Shown here piece by piece: positions 1-8,090 of a stretch of 50,104 nt of DNA. The DNA is from Bradyrhizobium campsiandrae (GTDB lineage: Bacteria; Pseudomonadota; Alphaproteobacteria; Rhizobiales; Xanthobacteraceae), in the NCBI RefSeq assembly GCF_014529705.1, contig NZ_JAANIH010000064.1, forward strand, positions 1 to 50,104. The letters are read 5' to 3'. The first letter of the stretch is position 1; every line of letters begins with the position of its first letter. The notes below the pieces were generated by a model. That model had not been told where the DNA came from. It ran no database searches and saw nothing but the letters and a program-made list of their open reading frames with translations. A program made the position numbers and the translations under genes.

Positions 1-104
1 AGCTTCGGACTCCTCGCCCGATAGTTCCATCCGTCAGTCTCCTCCTGGCTGCCTCAACAGCCAAGAATCGCAGAGCACAAACCGAGCGGAAACCCATCAA
101 TCAA

Positions 105-507
105 ATGGGAGAAAAGCCTCGCTTACGAAATGGTAACCGATGGACCCGCGAGCGGGTGACATCGTTGCGCTCGAACTATCGCATCCCCGTGTTCAAGCCC
201 GCCGAGGACGGGGTAGAGCCTTGGCTCAACCTGAGCAACGCCGCGAAGCTTCTGCAGATCGCACCCAAAACGCTGCGGCTTGCCGCGGAAGCTGGAGAGA
301 TCGTGGCAATCCATCCTCTCCCAGACGGGCCATGGATCTTTGCCCGGGCCGCGCTAACGACATCAGCCGCCCGATCGATCACCGAACGGGCACGACAGAA
401 CCCGCGATACCCCGGGATCGCTTTCCCGGTCAGCAAAGCCTTGTCTCTTCAATCACATAGCAAGATGGGTGTTCTGATGCGCTGTTGTAGTCTCTACGCC
501 TGGAACA
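105..507 (+). pseudogene. C-terminal fragment of a large serine recombinase
   Basis: The readable protein begins just after an NGNRWTRERVTSLRSNYRIPV stretch typical of the C-terminal DNA-binding part of large serine recombinases, followed by a helix-turn-helix-like segment (LSNAAKLLQIAPKTLRLAAE) and a PLPDGPWIFARAAL tail. The catalytic resolvase domain is absent, and I see no gene start in 1-104, so this is a remnant. The frame then runs into the left end of an IS21 element near 508, so the last residues to the stop at 609-611 are IS-encoded. It lies in the opposite orientation to the more complete recombinase at 4.8-6.9 kb. Family assignment is by motif memory; the exact 5' break is not visible. 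Confidence 0.6.
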
Positions 508-512
508 TGCGG

Positions 513-588
513 ATTCCGATTTATTCCGGCCGGGTATTCCGACGTGAAGCCGGCCACCATTCCGAAATGAAGCCGGCCGGGATTCCGA
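513..588 (+). repeat. IS21-L terminal direct repeats
   Basis: ATTCCGA occurs at 513, 536, 559 and 582, an exact 23-bp spacing, interleaved with GAAGCCGGCC-type motifs. Regularly spaced repeats at the ends are typical transposase-binding sites of IS21-family elements. Confidence 0.75.
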
Positions 589-683
589 TCAATTTCCGGC
601 CGGGCTTCTGAGGAAGGCCGGGGTTTTCGTTTGGGTCAGTCCCTCGGGCATCAAGTCCCTCGTTGATCAACGAGGGGAAGCGG

Positions 684-1318
684 ATGCCGGCCAAGAGAGA
701 ACTGACCATGCGACAGATACGACAAATGCTACGGCTTGCCGGTGACGGGGTAAGCGCCCGGGAGATCGGACGCACGCTCGGAGTGGCGCGCAGCACGATC
801 CAGGACAATCTCAAGCGGGCCTCAGCCGCCGGGCTTGCGTGGCCCTTGGCTGGCGACCTCACGGACACGGTTCTTGAACAGCGTCTGTTCGCCCATGCCG
901 GCGTCAAGCGCGGGTTCCGCCGGCGAGCCGAGCCAGATTGGGGCTCGCTCGCCTGCGAACTCAAGCGGCCTGGCGTCAATCTGATGGTGCTGTGGGAAGA
1001 GTATCGCGCGGTTGACCCGGCAGGTTATGGCTACAGCCGCTTCTGCGATCTGTTCCGGGAGTTCGAACGGCGCCTGTCGCCGACCACGCGGCAGGACCAC
1101 CCGGCCGGCGACAAGGTATTTGTCGATTACTCCGGCAAGAAAATCATGATCGTCGATCGCGCAACCGGGGTTGTGCGTGAAGCGGAGATCTTCGTCGCCG
1201 TCCTTGGCGCCTCCAATTACACTTACGCCGAGGCAACCTGAACGCAGAAACTGGCGGACTGGATCGAGGCCCATGTCCGCATGTTCCGGTTTTTTGGCGG
1301 GGTGCCGCGGCTTGTCGT
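684..1318 (+). pseudogene. istA: istA, N-terminal half of an IS21 transposase, with nonsense codon
   Basis: IstA is the DDE transposase of IS21 elements. The ATG at 684 (MPAKREL) follows a purine-rich GAGGGGAAG; the upstream TTG extension is unlikely. A helix-turn-helix lies around residues 18-45 (VSAREIGRTLGVARSTIQ). The first catalytic Asp is in the KVFVDYSGKK motif near residue 150. The frame stops at TGA 1239-1241 directly after YAEAT, where the family has a Trp (TGG), and homologous sequence (QKLADWIEAHVRMF, FFGGVPRLVVS) continues in the same frame to about 1318. Nonsense mutation plus truncation make it non-functional. Confidence 0.8.
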
Positions 1319-1350
1319 GAGCGATTACGTGCCCGGGCACGTAATCGCTC
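1319..1350. repeat. Perfect 32-bp palindrome at an IS junction
   Basis: GAGCGATTACGTGCCC is followed immediately by its exact reverse complement, a 32-bp palindrome with no loop. It sits where IstA homology stops and the IS91-type element begins, with CTTG at 1349-1352. It may be the terminal structure of the IS91-type element or a product of an inverted insertion junction. Confidence 0.85.
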
Positions 1351-1536
1351 TTGGACGAACCCGCTCCGCGGGAGGGTATCCGCGTTGAGCGCCGCGTATT
1401 CCCTTGAAGCCAGCCCGTGTCTCTGACCCTGGCACCACCCGCACAGCGACGTATTCCACGCCATTTCAGAAGCGCTGCCACTGGCAAGATGGTGTTGCTG
1501 CCCGCGCGCAGCGTCCCTCTTGTCAAGGAGTTCGCT

Positions 1537-2420
1537 ATGACCTCACTTCGGTTACGCATGATGGAAGACATGCAGGTCCGCAACCTGTCACGACACACGC
1601 AGGATTCGTATTTGCTACAGGTTTCGCAGTTCGCCCGGCATTTCGCTAAATCGCCGGCTTTGCTGGGCCGGAGGATATCCACGCCTACCAGGTCTATTTG
1701 ACGAACGAGAAGAAGCTGGCGCCACGCTCGGTGCACGTGACCGTCGCAGCGCTTCGATTTCTCTACCGCATCACGCTCGGCCTCGATTGGGATTTCGACC
1801 GGATCATTCCGTGCCCAAAGGCGCCAAAGACACTGGCCATCATTCTCAGCCCCGAGGAGGTGCTGCACTTCCTTGGCTGCATCGAGAGCTTCAAACACCA
1901 GGCGATCCTGACGACATGCTATGCCGCCGGCCTACGTATTTCCGAGGCGACCCGGCTGAAGCCTGAGGCTATCGATCGCCAGCGCATGGTGCTGCGCGTC
2001 GAGCAGGGCAAGGGACAGAAAGACCGCTACGTCATGCTGTCGGCCAGGTTGCTGGAGGTGCTGACGAACTATTGGCGCGCCGTGCGACCCACCGGAGCAT
2101 GGATGTTTCCCGGCGCCGTTGTTGGAGAACCGATATCGACAGGCGCCGTGGATGCCACCTGCCGTAAGGCACATCGGGTGTCGAAACTCTCCAAGCCGGT
2201 GACGCCGCATTCGCTGCGGCACGCATTTGCGGTGCACCTGCTCGAAGCCGGAACCGATCTCCGCACCATCCAGCTCCTGCTCGGCCATCGCAGCCTGTCA
2301 ACGACCGCTCAGTATCTTCGGATCGCTACCAACAAGGTCTGCGCGGCGACGAGCCCGCTTGAACTGCTGCCGCGTCCGATCCCCAAGGCCTCCTCGCCGC
2401 CAGCGCCCGAACATTTCTGA
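1537..2420 (+). pseudogene. Tyrosine recombinase of IS91-1, frameshifted
   Basis: This is a site-specific integrase of the tyrosine-recombinase family. The ATG at 1537 has AAGGAG six bases upstream. N-terminal SAM-like core-binding domain (MMEDMQVRNLSRHTQDSY) reads to about 1662; the rest continues from GPEDIHAYQVYL in another frame. Losing one G from the run at 1665-1667 explains the shift, judged against the second copy at 37.2-38.1 kb. Catalytic residues are visible: Arg in YAAGLRISEAT, HSLRHAFAVHLL, LLGHRSLSTTAQY with the nucleophile Tyr. It precedes the transposase on the same strand. Confidence 0.85.
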
Positions 2421-2431
2421 CGGCCAGCCTC

Positions 2432-3638
2432 ATGGGCCGCTCAGGTCCGGAGGTCGCGGATATATTCCGTCGCTACGGTGCTGCCTGGCGAGAGCAGCAC
2501 TGGGCCTCGCTATCGACCGAACGACGCGCAGCAATGACTGCCATCGAGCGCTGCCGAACGTCGGCGCTCGGAGGCCATATCGAACAGTGCGACCGCTGTG
2601 GCGAACGACGGATCGCGTACAACAGCTGCCGTTCCCGCAGTTGCCCTAAGTGCCAGTGGCTCGCCCGAGCGGAATGGATCGAGGCTCGGCGGGAAGAGCT
2701 ACTCGATACGCAGTATTTCCATGTCGTCTTCACCGTTCCCGACGAGATCGCCGCGATTGCCTTCCAGAATGCCAGCACAGTCTACAAAATCCTGTTCCAC
2801 GCGGCCGCCGAGACGTTGCGGACCATCGCTGCCGATCGGCGACATCTCGGCGCAGAGATTGGGTTTTTCGCGGTGCTTCACACCTGGGGGCAGAACCTCA
2901 GCCATCATCCCCATCTCCACTGCGTCGTGCCCGGCGGCGGGCTGTCGCCAGATGGCAGCCGCTGGGGTCGCGTGCCGTCCCGGCTTCTTCCTACCAGTCG
3001 CCGTGCTCTCCCGACTGTTCCGGCGGCTGTTTCTCGAAGGTCTGCAAAGGGCATTCGATGCCGGCGAGTTGCGGTTCTTTTCGTCATTGGAATGGCTTCA
3101 CGATCCCGTCGCATTCCGGCGCTATCTGGATCCCGCCCGCCAGGTCAACTGGGTGGTCTATGCCAAGCCACCGTTCGCGGGCGCTGAACGGGTTCTGGAA
3201 TATGTCGGACGCTACACACACCGGGTGGCAATCACCAACAACCGGATCGTCGATATCGAGGATGGCAAGGTACGCTTCCGGTGGAAGGACTATCGCAACG
3301 AGAACCGGCAAAAGGTAATGACGCTCGACGCCGGGGAGTTCATCCGGCGTTTCCTCGTCCATGTCTTGCCCGACGGATTTCAGCGCATCCGTTATTACGG
3401 ATTCATGGGCAACCGCTACCGCAAGCAAAAGCTCGCCCGGTGCCGCGAATTGCTCGGAATGCGGCAGTCCGATACGCCGGCAAAACCGAAGGAAGGACGC
3501 GATTATCGCGACAAGGTCGAGGAGCTGACCGGAGTTTCCCTGCGGGAATGTCCCTTTTGCCGTCAAGGGCAGATGGCGTGCATCGAGGTGCTCGCGCCCG
3601 TTGCGTCACAAGACCCACCTTTTCTGGACACTTCATGA
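2432..3638 (+). pseudogene. IS91-family transposase of IS91-1, frameshifted
   Basis: HUH-type single-strand transposase for rolling-circle transposition. N-terminal zinc-binding cysteines (QCDRCGER, NSCRSRSCPKC) lie around residues 50-75. The HUH motif is seen in SHHPHLHCVVPGGG, and the tyrosine region in YVGRYTHRVAI. The N-terminal frame (2432 onward) breaks at GGGG 2964-2967; with one fewer G it would continue as VACRPGFFLPV into the second frame, which runs to 3638. The second copy at 36-37 kb reads WVACRPGFF through this point, so an added base is likely. C-terminal CPFCRQGQ resembles a zinc knuckle. Confidence 0.88.
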
Positions 3639-3747
3639 CGGTTGGGATTTTCCAATCATTGATCATCGTTCTTTCTATCTGCCAAGGTAGACAGCAGGAC
3701 TCCTATTGTCGCGCTTCCGGCATCGAGCCCTCCAAGCGCAGGCGTCG

Positions 3748-3770
3748 CCGGTCTTTCCGACCGGGAGAAC
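3748..3770 (+). repeat. Hairpin and GAAC at the putative oriIS end of IS91-1
   Basis: CCGGTC-TTTCC-GACCGG forms a perfect 6-bp stem with a 5-nt loop (3748-3764), followed by GA and then GAAC (3767-3770). In the IS91 family oriIS lies downstream of the transposase, contains a hairpin and abuts GAAC or CAAG. The remaining 3639-3747 shows no gene. Assignment as oriIS is inference. Confidence 0.5.
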
Positions 3771-3905
3771 ATATCTCAATTAGAATGTTTCGCCATCAAG
3801 ACCGCATCCAGCATGCCCCCGAAGCCTCAGCGACGGCATTATCCGCTGGGATGCAGCATCCAATTTCCATAGCGGCACCGGCGCGCTAGGCGGCTTCGTC
3901 CAACA

Positions 3906-3978
3906 CGTTTTTAGATTACCGGCGCACTCGCAGCGGCGCGCTTTGAAGCTTCGGTACCGCGCCGCCAATCTAAAAACG
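3906..3978. repeat. Long imperfect inverted repeat interrupting the HTH gene
   Basis: CGTTTTTAGATTACCGGCGC (3906-3925) is the reverse complement of 3959-3978 at 18 of 20 positions; the 33-nt interior contains the palindrome GAAGCTTC. Homology of the HTH gene to its full-length paralogue stops just before this structure, so it marks a rearrangement point. It could be a small MITE-like insertion or an element end. The stretch 3771-3905 holds no gene I can recognise. Confidence 0.6.
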
Positions 3979-4333
3979 CGCTTGCGGACTTGATGCCGGT
4001 CACGAAGACGATCACCTCGTCGGAGATCTTGTGGCCGCCTTTGGGCCCCCGCCGGCTCGGCAGCAGACCCGCGAGCCCGGCTGCCTGCAAATCGCTTTGG
4101 GCTTTGTAGAAGGTAGGCCGGGTGACGCCGAAGGTTGCGGCAGCCTCGCTGATCGGCACGCCGTCGACCTGGTGGCGTCGCACCATCTCGTAGCGCACCT
4201 GGACCAGGTCCTTCGCATCGAAGAATGGATTGCCGGTAAAGAGCACGTCGTGGACGGCTTCCGGATTGGAATTGAGCACGCCCTCCTGCGCCAGCGCCTC
4301 GCTCTTTGAATCCCGCTTCTTTGCCTTCGCCAT
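3911..4333 (-). pseudogene. Helix-turn-helix protein of recombinase module C, 3'-truncated
   Basis: This 140-residue product matches the protein at 7154-7627 over its first roughly 115 residues: SEALAQEGVLN, NPFFDAKDLVQVRYEMVRRH and GVTRPTFYKAQSDL are shared with few changes. Residues 55-80 (ISEAAATFGVTRPTFYKAQ) form a clear HTH. After IVFVTGIKSA the sequence diverges into a 3' end contributed by the inverted repeat at 3906-3978, so the natural C terminus is lost. The ATG at 4333 (MAKAKKRDSK) aligns with ATG 7627 of the paralogue. It lies downstream of a DUF5372-like gene across a conserved 170-bp spacer. Likely DNA-binding, perhaps at the repeats just upstream; that is inference. Confidence 0.7.
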
Positions 4334-4350
4334 CCGCGGCCTCGATCGTA

Positions 4351-4502
4351 CGTAAATATAAATATGCCTCTATATATCGACTGTCAATCATCTGATCGGC
4401 ACAAAATGTAGACTTTTGCGATAGAAATAAGGCATTACGTGCGACGTTAACACCTTGGATCGGCATTATTCTTTTTACATGTGAGGCATAGTTACCTTTA
4501 CG
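4351..4502. promoter_or_regulatory. Module junction with 20-bp inverted repeats, copy 1
   Basis: The arm at 4351-4370 (CGTAAATATAAATATGCCTC) and the reverse complement of 4483-4502 (CGTAAAGGTAACTATGCCTC) match at 17 of 20 positions and point towards each other across 112 bp. The same arrangement, with the same 128-bp distance between the outer edges of the TATGCCTC cores, occurs at 7645-7796, and the AT-rich interior is also similar. It lies directly upstream of the HTH gene and directly after the DUF5372-like gene. It could be an operator or promoter region for the module, or the recombination junction between modules. Confidence 0.7.
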
Positions 4503-4504
4503 CA

Positions 4505-4825
4505 TCATCCCCCTCCCGTGCCCTCGCCAAACCGCCCCAGCGCTTCGCTCAGTGCCAACAAGTCGACGGTCCGGAAGGCAGCTCTGCCACCAACCCGTCG
4601 GAACTCATCCACAGGATCAATATCGGTCCACGCGCTGGGGATCGTGTGAACTCGCCCATCTCGACCCTGATGGACCACTCGGTCCTCACCCCAATGACGC
4701 CGTCGGCAGATCAGCGTGAACTCGTGCCCGCAAAGCGGATGAAAGGGGTGCGTGATTCGTACCTTTTGGCAGGTCGTACCCACACCGCTTGCAGTTGGCG
4801 GCTTTTGCCAAGGCGATCGCTTCAT
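4505..4825 (-). CDS. DUF5372-like small protein of recombinase module A
   Basis: A 106-residue protein whose ATG (4825) overlaps the recombinase stop as ATGA, indicating translational coupling. A shorter GTG start at the MRITHPFHPL motif is possible but would lose the coupling. The core RITHPFHPLCGHEF, LICRRRHWGEDRVV and DIDPVDEF is shared with the partial copy at 7792-8058. I recall proteins of this kind annotated DUF5372 next to recombinases in rhizobia; no biochemical role is known to me. A basic, Trp/Arg-rich centre suggests a nucleic-acid or protein accessory role, which is speculation. Confidence 0.7.
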   Translation of the reverse strand: MKRSPWQKPPTASGVGTTCQKVRITHPFHPLCGHEFTLICRRRHWGEDRVVHQGRDGRVHTIPSAWTDIDPVDEFRRVGGRAAFRTVDLLALSEALGRFGEGTGGG

Positions 4826-6889
4826 ACTGCACCTTGTTCTGATGATGGCGCGGTGATTGGGACGAGCCGCGCCGGTCGCCCACCTCGACCGCCACACCCC
4901 TTGAGGATGGTCTGCTGCACTGGTAATGCCCACAGGCCACGATTCAAATTATCACTGAAGCACTTCGTAATCAGCCCCTGACGACCCCACTCGTGCACGG
5001 CCGTCTCCGAGATGCCGAACTTCGCAGCGATCTCGCGCGTCGTGAGCATGCCGCGGCGGCGCAACCGATCGTACCGGCTTGCCAGTTTGTAGGCGCCGCG
5101 AATGAACGCGATCTTCTTCAGGTTGAAGGGCATGCCTTCCCAAGTGCGCCATCCGTCGCGGTTCAAAATGTCGGCAATCTCGCGGTCGCAATGCTGATCG
5201 AGCAACCGGTCGACGGTCGCGACAAGCTCGGGCTTGAACTTGCGCAGCTGGGCGATAGGCAGCGGCCGTTCGAGTTCCAATGTGCGCGTAGCCCCGCCGG
5301 ACAGACGCACATGGGCGGTAATCTTCTGCGCTTTGATCAACGTCACGTCATCGATGAGCAGGCGCACGATGCGTTTGCGCTCACGGAAGTCGACGCGCGA
5401 GTCGTTCCAGATTCGTGGCAGCTGCTCGGCAAGACCGAGAATGCGTTGGCGGACCTCGGTGCTGAGTGTCGCAGCCTGCTGCTTGCTGCGACGTTCGTAT
5501 TCCTCGGCAGCTTCGGCATGACGGCGCAGCTTGTCGTTCCATTCCGCCTCGAGAGTATCGGCGACGAGTCGATTGTCGGGGTCTACTTTCATGTAGCGTC
5601 GGCGGGCAAGCTCGGCGTCATAGCGCAACCGCTCCACATGCTGGCGACGTGCGGTATTTGCCTCGTGAGCGCGCGTCTCAAGTTCGCGCTGGACTTCCAG
5701 GGTGACGGCCAGCGTCATCGGCGTCATCATCTCGATCAGCAGCGCAACAACTGCCGCATCGACGATCTTGCCGGGCACCGTTTGACACGTTTTTCCGGCA
5801 CGGCGCACCGCGCTCTCCTGACAGATATACGTCGGGATCGTACTGCCATGCTCGCGGCTGTAACGCACCCCCATGCGTTCGCCACACAAACCACATAGCA
5901 CGCGCCCCTGAAGCAACGCCGGTCCCTCGCGCGCCGGCCCCGACAGCCGTTCGCCACCGAATGCGCCGGCATTGTCGGTCAGGCGCCGCTGGTTGGCTTC
6001 GAACCGTTCCCAGTCGATGTAGCCCTGGTGCATGCCCGGCATCACGAACTGCCAGTCCGCCCTGGCGACCTTGACGACGCTGACGCCCCCATCGGGCCGG
6101 TGGCGTATGCGCGTGCGGCCATAGACGAAGGCACCGGCGTAGCGCGGATTGTAGGATGCGTGAGTGCTGCGGCGTCGCCCACAGGAGGTCGCCTTTGTTG
6201 GCACCCGTCCGCAGCCGGCGTGGGAACTGCAAGCCTTGCTCCCGGAAGAAGCGGACCGTTTGGACTGCGCTCCCCGTCCGCTCGAAAGTCTCAAAGACCA
6301 TGCGAAGGGCGCTCTGAACCTGGGCGTCGGGATCGAGACCGATGGTGCCGTCAGTCCGGTAGACCAACCCGACCGGCGGGCCCATCTCCAGCTCGCCGCG
6401 CCGGGCCTTGTTGAGCTGGCCGCCACGCATGCGCGCTTTGAGGATGTGCAGCTCAGCCTCGCTCATCGTGCCTTTGAGACCGAGCAGGAGGCGATCGTTG
6501 AAGCCGGCCGGATCATAGATGCCGTCTTCATCGAGAATGAGCGTCGCCGTCAACGCGCACAGTTCTATGAGGCGATGCCAATCCGCAGAGTTGCGCGCCA
6601 GCCGCGAGACTTCCAGGCCCATGACGATGCCGGCCTTGCCGAGCGCCACCTCGCTCACGAGCTGCTGAAAGCCGTCGCGTGCGGCGCTGCTGGAACCGGA
6701 CTTGCCGAGATCGCGATCGATCACGCGAATGCGCTCGATCGGCCAGCCTGCCGCAATCGCGCGCGCACGCAACGCATATTGGCGCTGCGTGCTCTCGCCG
6801 TGTTCGGCGACTTGCCGCAATGTGGATTGGCGGACATACAGGTACGCATCGCGCTTGAGATGGTCGGCCGTGACCTTGAGCTCAGGCAT
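4822..6889 (-). pseudogene. Large serine recombinase of module A, frameshifted
   Basis: Site-specific serine recombinase of about 690 residues when rejoined. N-terminal resolvase domain: DAYLYVRQSTLRQVAEHG carries the nucleophile Ser, and LEVSRLARNSADWHRLIELC is the conserved core (residues 1-150). The recombinase domain follows, then a zinc ribbon (VLCGLCGERMG), a charged coiled coil (residues about 430-520), and a C-terminal HTH-like segment (REIAAKFGISETAVHEWGRQG). The frame changes near 6151-6156 at HSRIL/YNPRYAGAFVYG. Relatives have a few more residues (ILQ-IL-HNPRYAG), so a short deletion, perhaps of 11 bases between ATCCT repeats, is likely. ATG 6889 overlaps the small orf upstream by 8 bases; the 3' end overlaps the DUF5372-like gene. 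Confidence 0.88.
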
Positions 6890-7157
6890 GGATGGGCTCC
6901 ATAGCGAGGGAGACGATGATTCCGGCGATTAGGCGGGTGACGTCGCTCGCCGACGGATCGGGTTTGGCGAAGGGCGGAGGCTGGGGAGCGCGGCAAGCCG
7001 CCTCGGCATGAGGGTCGTGCCCCAGTGCCCGCATCCAGGCCGCCAAACCTTGGCGGCGAAGAATGCCGAGGCCGGGACCCGTGGTGGCTTCGGCGGACAG
7101 CACTGCGGCGCGCACCTTCTCGTAAGTCGCGGCCGTGTCCGCTGGCGCGACAATCAG
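6882..7157 (-). CDS. Small orf between HTH protein and serine recombinase
   Basis: About 90 residues. Recognisable blocks are TYEKVRAAVLSAEATTGPG, LGILRRQGLAAWMRALG and the C-terminal RLIAGIIVSLAMEPIHA. It overlaps the recombinase start by 8 bases (its stop lies inside ATGCCTGAG) and begins at or inside the HTH stop, so it reads as part of one transcript. The start is unclear: CTG 7157, ATT 7154 or GTG 7115 are in frame, none with a strong ribosome site. The sequence resembles short orfs I remember beside rhizobial recombinases, but I cannot name a family or function. Being squeezed between two overlapping partners supports it being real. Confidence 0.6.
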   Translation of the reverse strand: MIVAPADTAATYEKVRAAVLSAEATTGPGLGILRRQGLAAWMRALGHDPHAEAACRAPQPPPFAKPDPSASDVTRLIAGIIVSLAMEPIHA

Positions 7158-7627
7158 GCTCGATGGATTCGTTTTTTTTTGCGCGCCAGCGCCCGCTCCA
7201 GGCTGCGCCTGTGCACCTTGACGCCGAAGCGTGACTCGATTGCATCGAGACACTGCGAGGTCGTCATCTCTGGCTTTGCCGCTCTGAGATCGGTCACGAA
7301 GGCAATGACCTCGGAGGAGACCTTGTGGCCGGCTTTGGGACCTCGCCGGCCTGGCAGCAGACCGGCGAGCCCAACTGTCTTCAGTGCGCTCTGAGCTTTG
7401 TAGAACGTCGGCCGGGTAACGCCGAACGCCGCGGCCGCTTCGCTGATGGCAATGCCATCGACCTGATGGCGCCGCACCATCTCGTAGCGGACCTGGACCA
7501 GATCCTTGGTATCGAAGAATGGGTTGCTGGTGAACAGAACGTCGCGAACGGCTTCGGGGTTGGGATTGAGGACACCGTCCTGCGCCAGCGCCTCGCTCTT
7601 CGGGTCCCGTCGTTTTGGGTTCGCCAT
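7154..7627 (-). CDS. Helix-turn-helix protein of recombinase module A
   Basis: A 157-residue protein with a central HTH (ISEAAAAFGVTRPTFYKAQ, residues about 52-72) and a Lys/Arg-rich C terminus (LERALARKKKRIHRA). The ATG at 7627 (MANPKRRDPK) aligns with the start of the paralogue at 4333; the TTG 12 bases upstream is less likely. It is the full-length copy, first in the order HTH, small orf, recombinase, DUF5372-like. The conserved inverted repeats at 7645-7796 lie immediately upstream, so it may bind them to control the module or to help synapsis; this is inference. Family is unnamed to me beyond HTH, IS630/ISL3-like in flavour. Confidence 0.75.
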   Translation of the reverse strand: MANPKRRDPKSEALAQDGVLNPNPEAVRDVLFTSNPFFDTKDLVQVRYEMVRRHQVDGIAISEAAAAFGVTRPTFYKAQSALKTVGLAGLLPGRRGPKAGHKVSSEVIAFVTDLRAAKPEMTTSQCLDAIESRFGVKVHRRSLERALARKKKRIHRA

Positions 7628-7644
7628 GGACGGCCTCAATGCTT

Positions 7645-7796
7645 CGTAAAGATAAATATGCCTCTATATGTTGGATGTCAATCATGACGTCGACACTAAA
7701 TGCGGTTGTTATGTCCATAAATACGGTATATCGCGCTGCGCTTTGATCGCGTAGCGGCATTGTTCGTTTTACATATGAGGCGTAGTGAGCTTTACG
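7645..7796. promoter_or_regulatory. Module junction with 20-bp inverted repeats, copy 2
   Basis: The arm 7645-7664 (CGTAAAGATAAATATGCCTC) and the reverse complement of 7777-7796 (CGTAAAGCTCACTACGCCTC) match at 16 of 20 positions. Length, orientation and spacing equal those of copy 1 at 4351-4502, and interior blocks such as TGTCAATCAT are shared. The right arm reaches the 3' end of the DUF5372-like gene. Confidence 0.7.
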
Positions 7797-8058
7797 CATT
7801 GCTGGCCCCCAACCGCTGAGCAAGCCGGTCCAACGCCTCGCACAGCCCCAGCAAATCGGCGGTGCGGAAGGCCGCTCTACCCGCCGCCAGCAGTCGGAAC
7901 TCATCCGCGGGGGCGATGTCGGTGAACGCGCTTGCGATCGTGCAAAGCCGCCCGTCGTCAGCCGCGTAGACCACCCGGTCTTCGCCCCAATGACGGCGCC
8001 GGCAGATCAGCTCAAAGGCGCGGCCGTTCAGCGGATGAAACGGGTGCGTGATCCGCAC
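7792..8058 (-). pseudogene. DUF5372-like protein of module B, 5'-truncated
   Basis: The 88 residues from GTG 8058 (MRITHPFHPLNGRAF) match the module A copy at 4505-4825 through LICRRRHWGEDRVV and RTADLLGLCEALDRL. Homology continues upstream in the same frame (GRVGTTGLK) to about 8098, where it fuses with IS21-R sequence, so the natural ATG and the recombinase expected upstream are gone. The fusion point shares about ten bases (GACAAAGCCA) between both partners. It could still be translated from GTG, but I treat it as the tail end of a deleted module. Confidence 0.65.
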
Positions 8059-8090
8059 CTTGAGGCCAGTCGTGCCGACACGCCCTGCAT

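Larger units (their letters stand above)
508..1318 (+). mobile_element. Left part of an IS21-family element (IS21-L)
   Basis: The segment starts TGCGGATTCC at 508, carries multiple short terminal repeats, and encodes the N-terminal part of an IstA transposase. It is cut at about 1318, where an IS91-type element and a perfect palindrome begin. No matching istB or right end follows. The other IS21 half (8.1-9.9 kb) has different terminal repeats, so I treat the two as separate elements. Confidence 0.75.
1351..3766 (+). mobile_element. IS91-type element with tyrosine recombinase (IS91-1)
   Basis: The element encodes a phage-integrase-type recombinase followed 11 bp later by an IS91 HUH transposase. 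The transposase end is followed by a hairpin and then GAAC, the target tetranucleotide expected next to oriIS in this family. The left boundary is set at the palindrome but is not proven. The same two-gene organisation recurs on the minus strand at 35.7-38.2 kb. Both genes here carry single-base frameshifts. Confidence 0.7.

Noticed and set aside
513..588. CRISPR-like array from regularly spaced repeats
   Set aside because: The repeat unit is only seven bases with similar intervening sequence, and it sits at an IS21 end; no cas genes are nearby.
1239..1241. Recoded TGA (Trp or selenocysteine) in istA
   Set aside because: The gene is truncated shortly afterwards, and TGA is a normal stop in all intact genes of the window.
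822..1898. Long minus-strand reading frames opposite the IS genes (for example 822-1898, 8880-10235, 41838-43358)
   Set aside because: They lie antisense to recognised proteins, have low-complexity Arg/Gly/Ala composition and no family motifs. Only the first 110 residues of the 10235 frame are real (IS66 tnpC).
1537..3638. Programmed frameshifting to express the IS91-1 recombinase and transposase
   Set aside because: No heptameric slippery site or stimulatory structure is evident at either point, and the second copy of each region reads through in frame, so simple indels are more likely.
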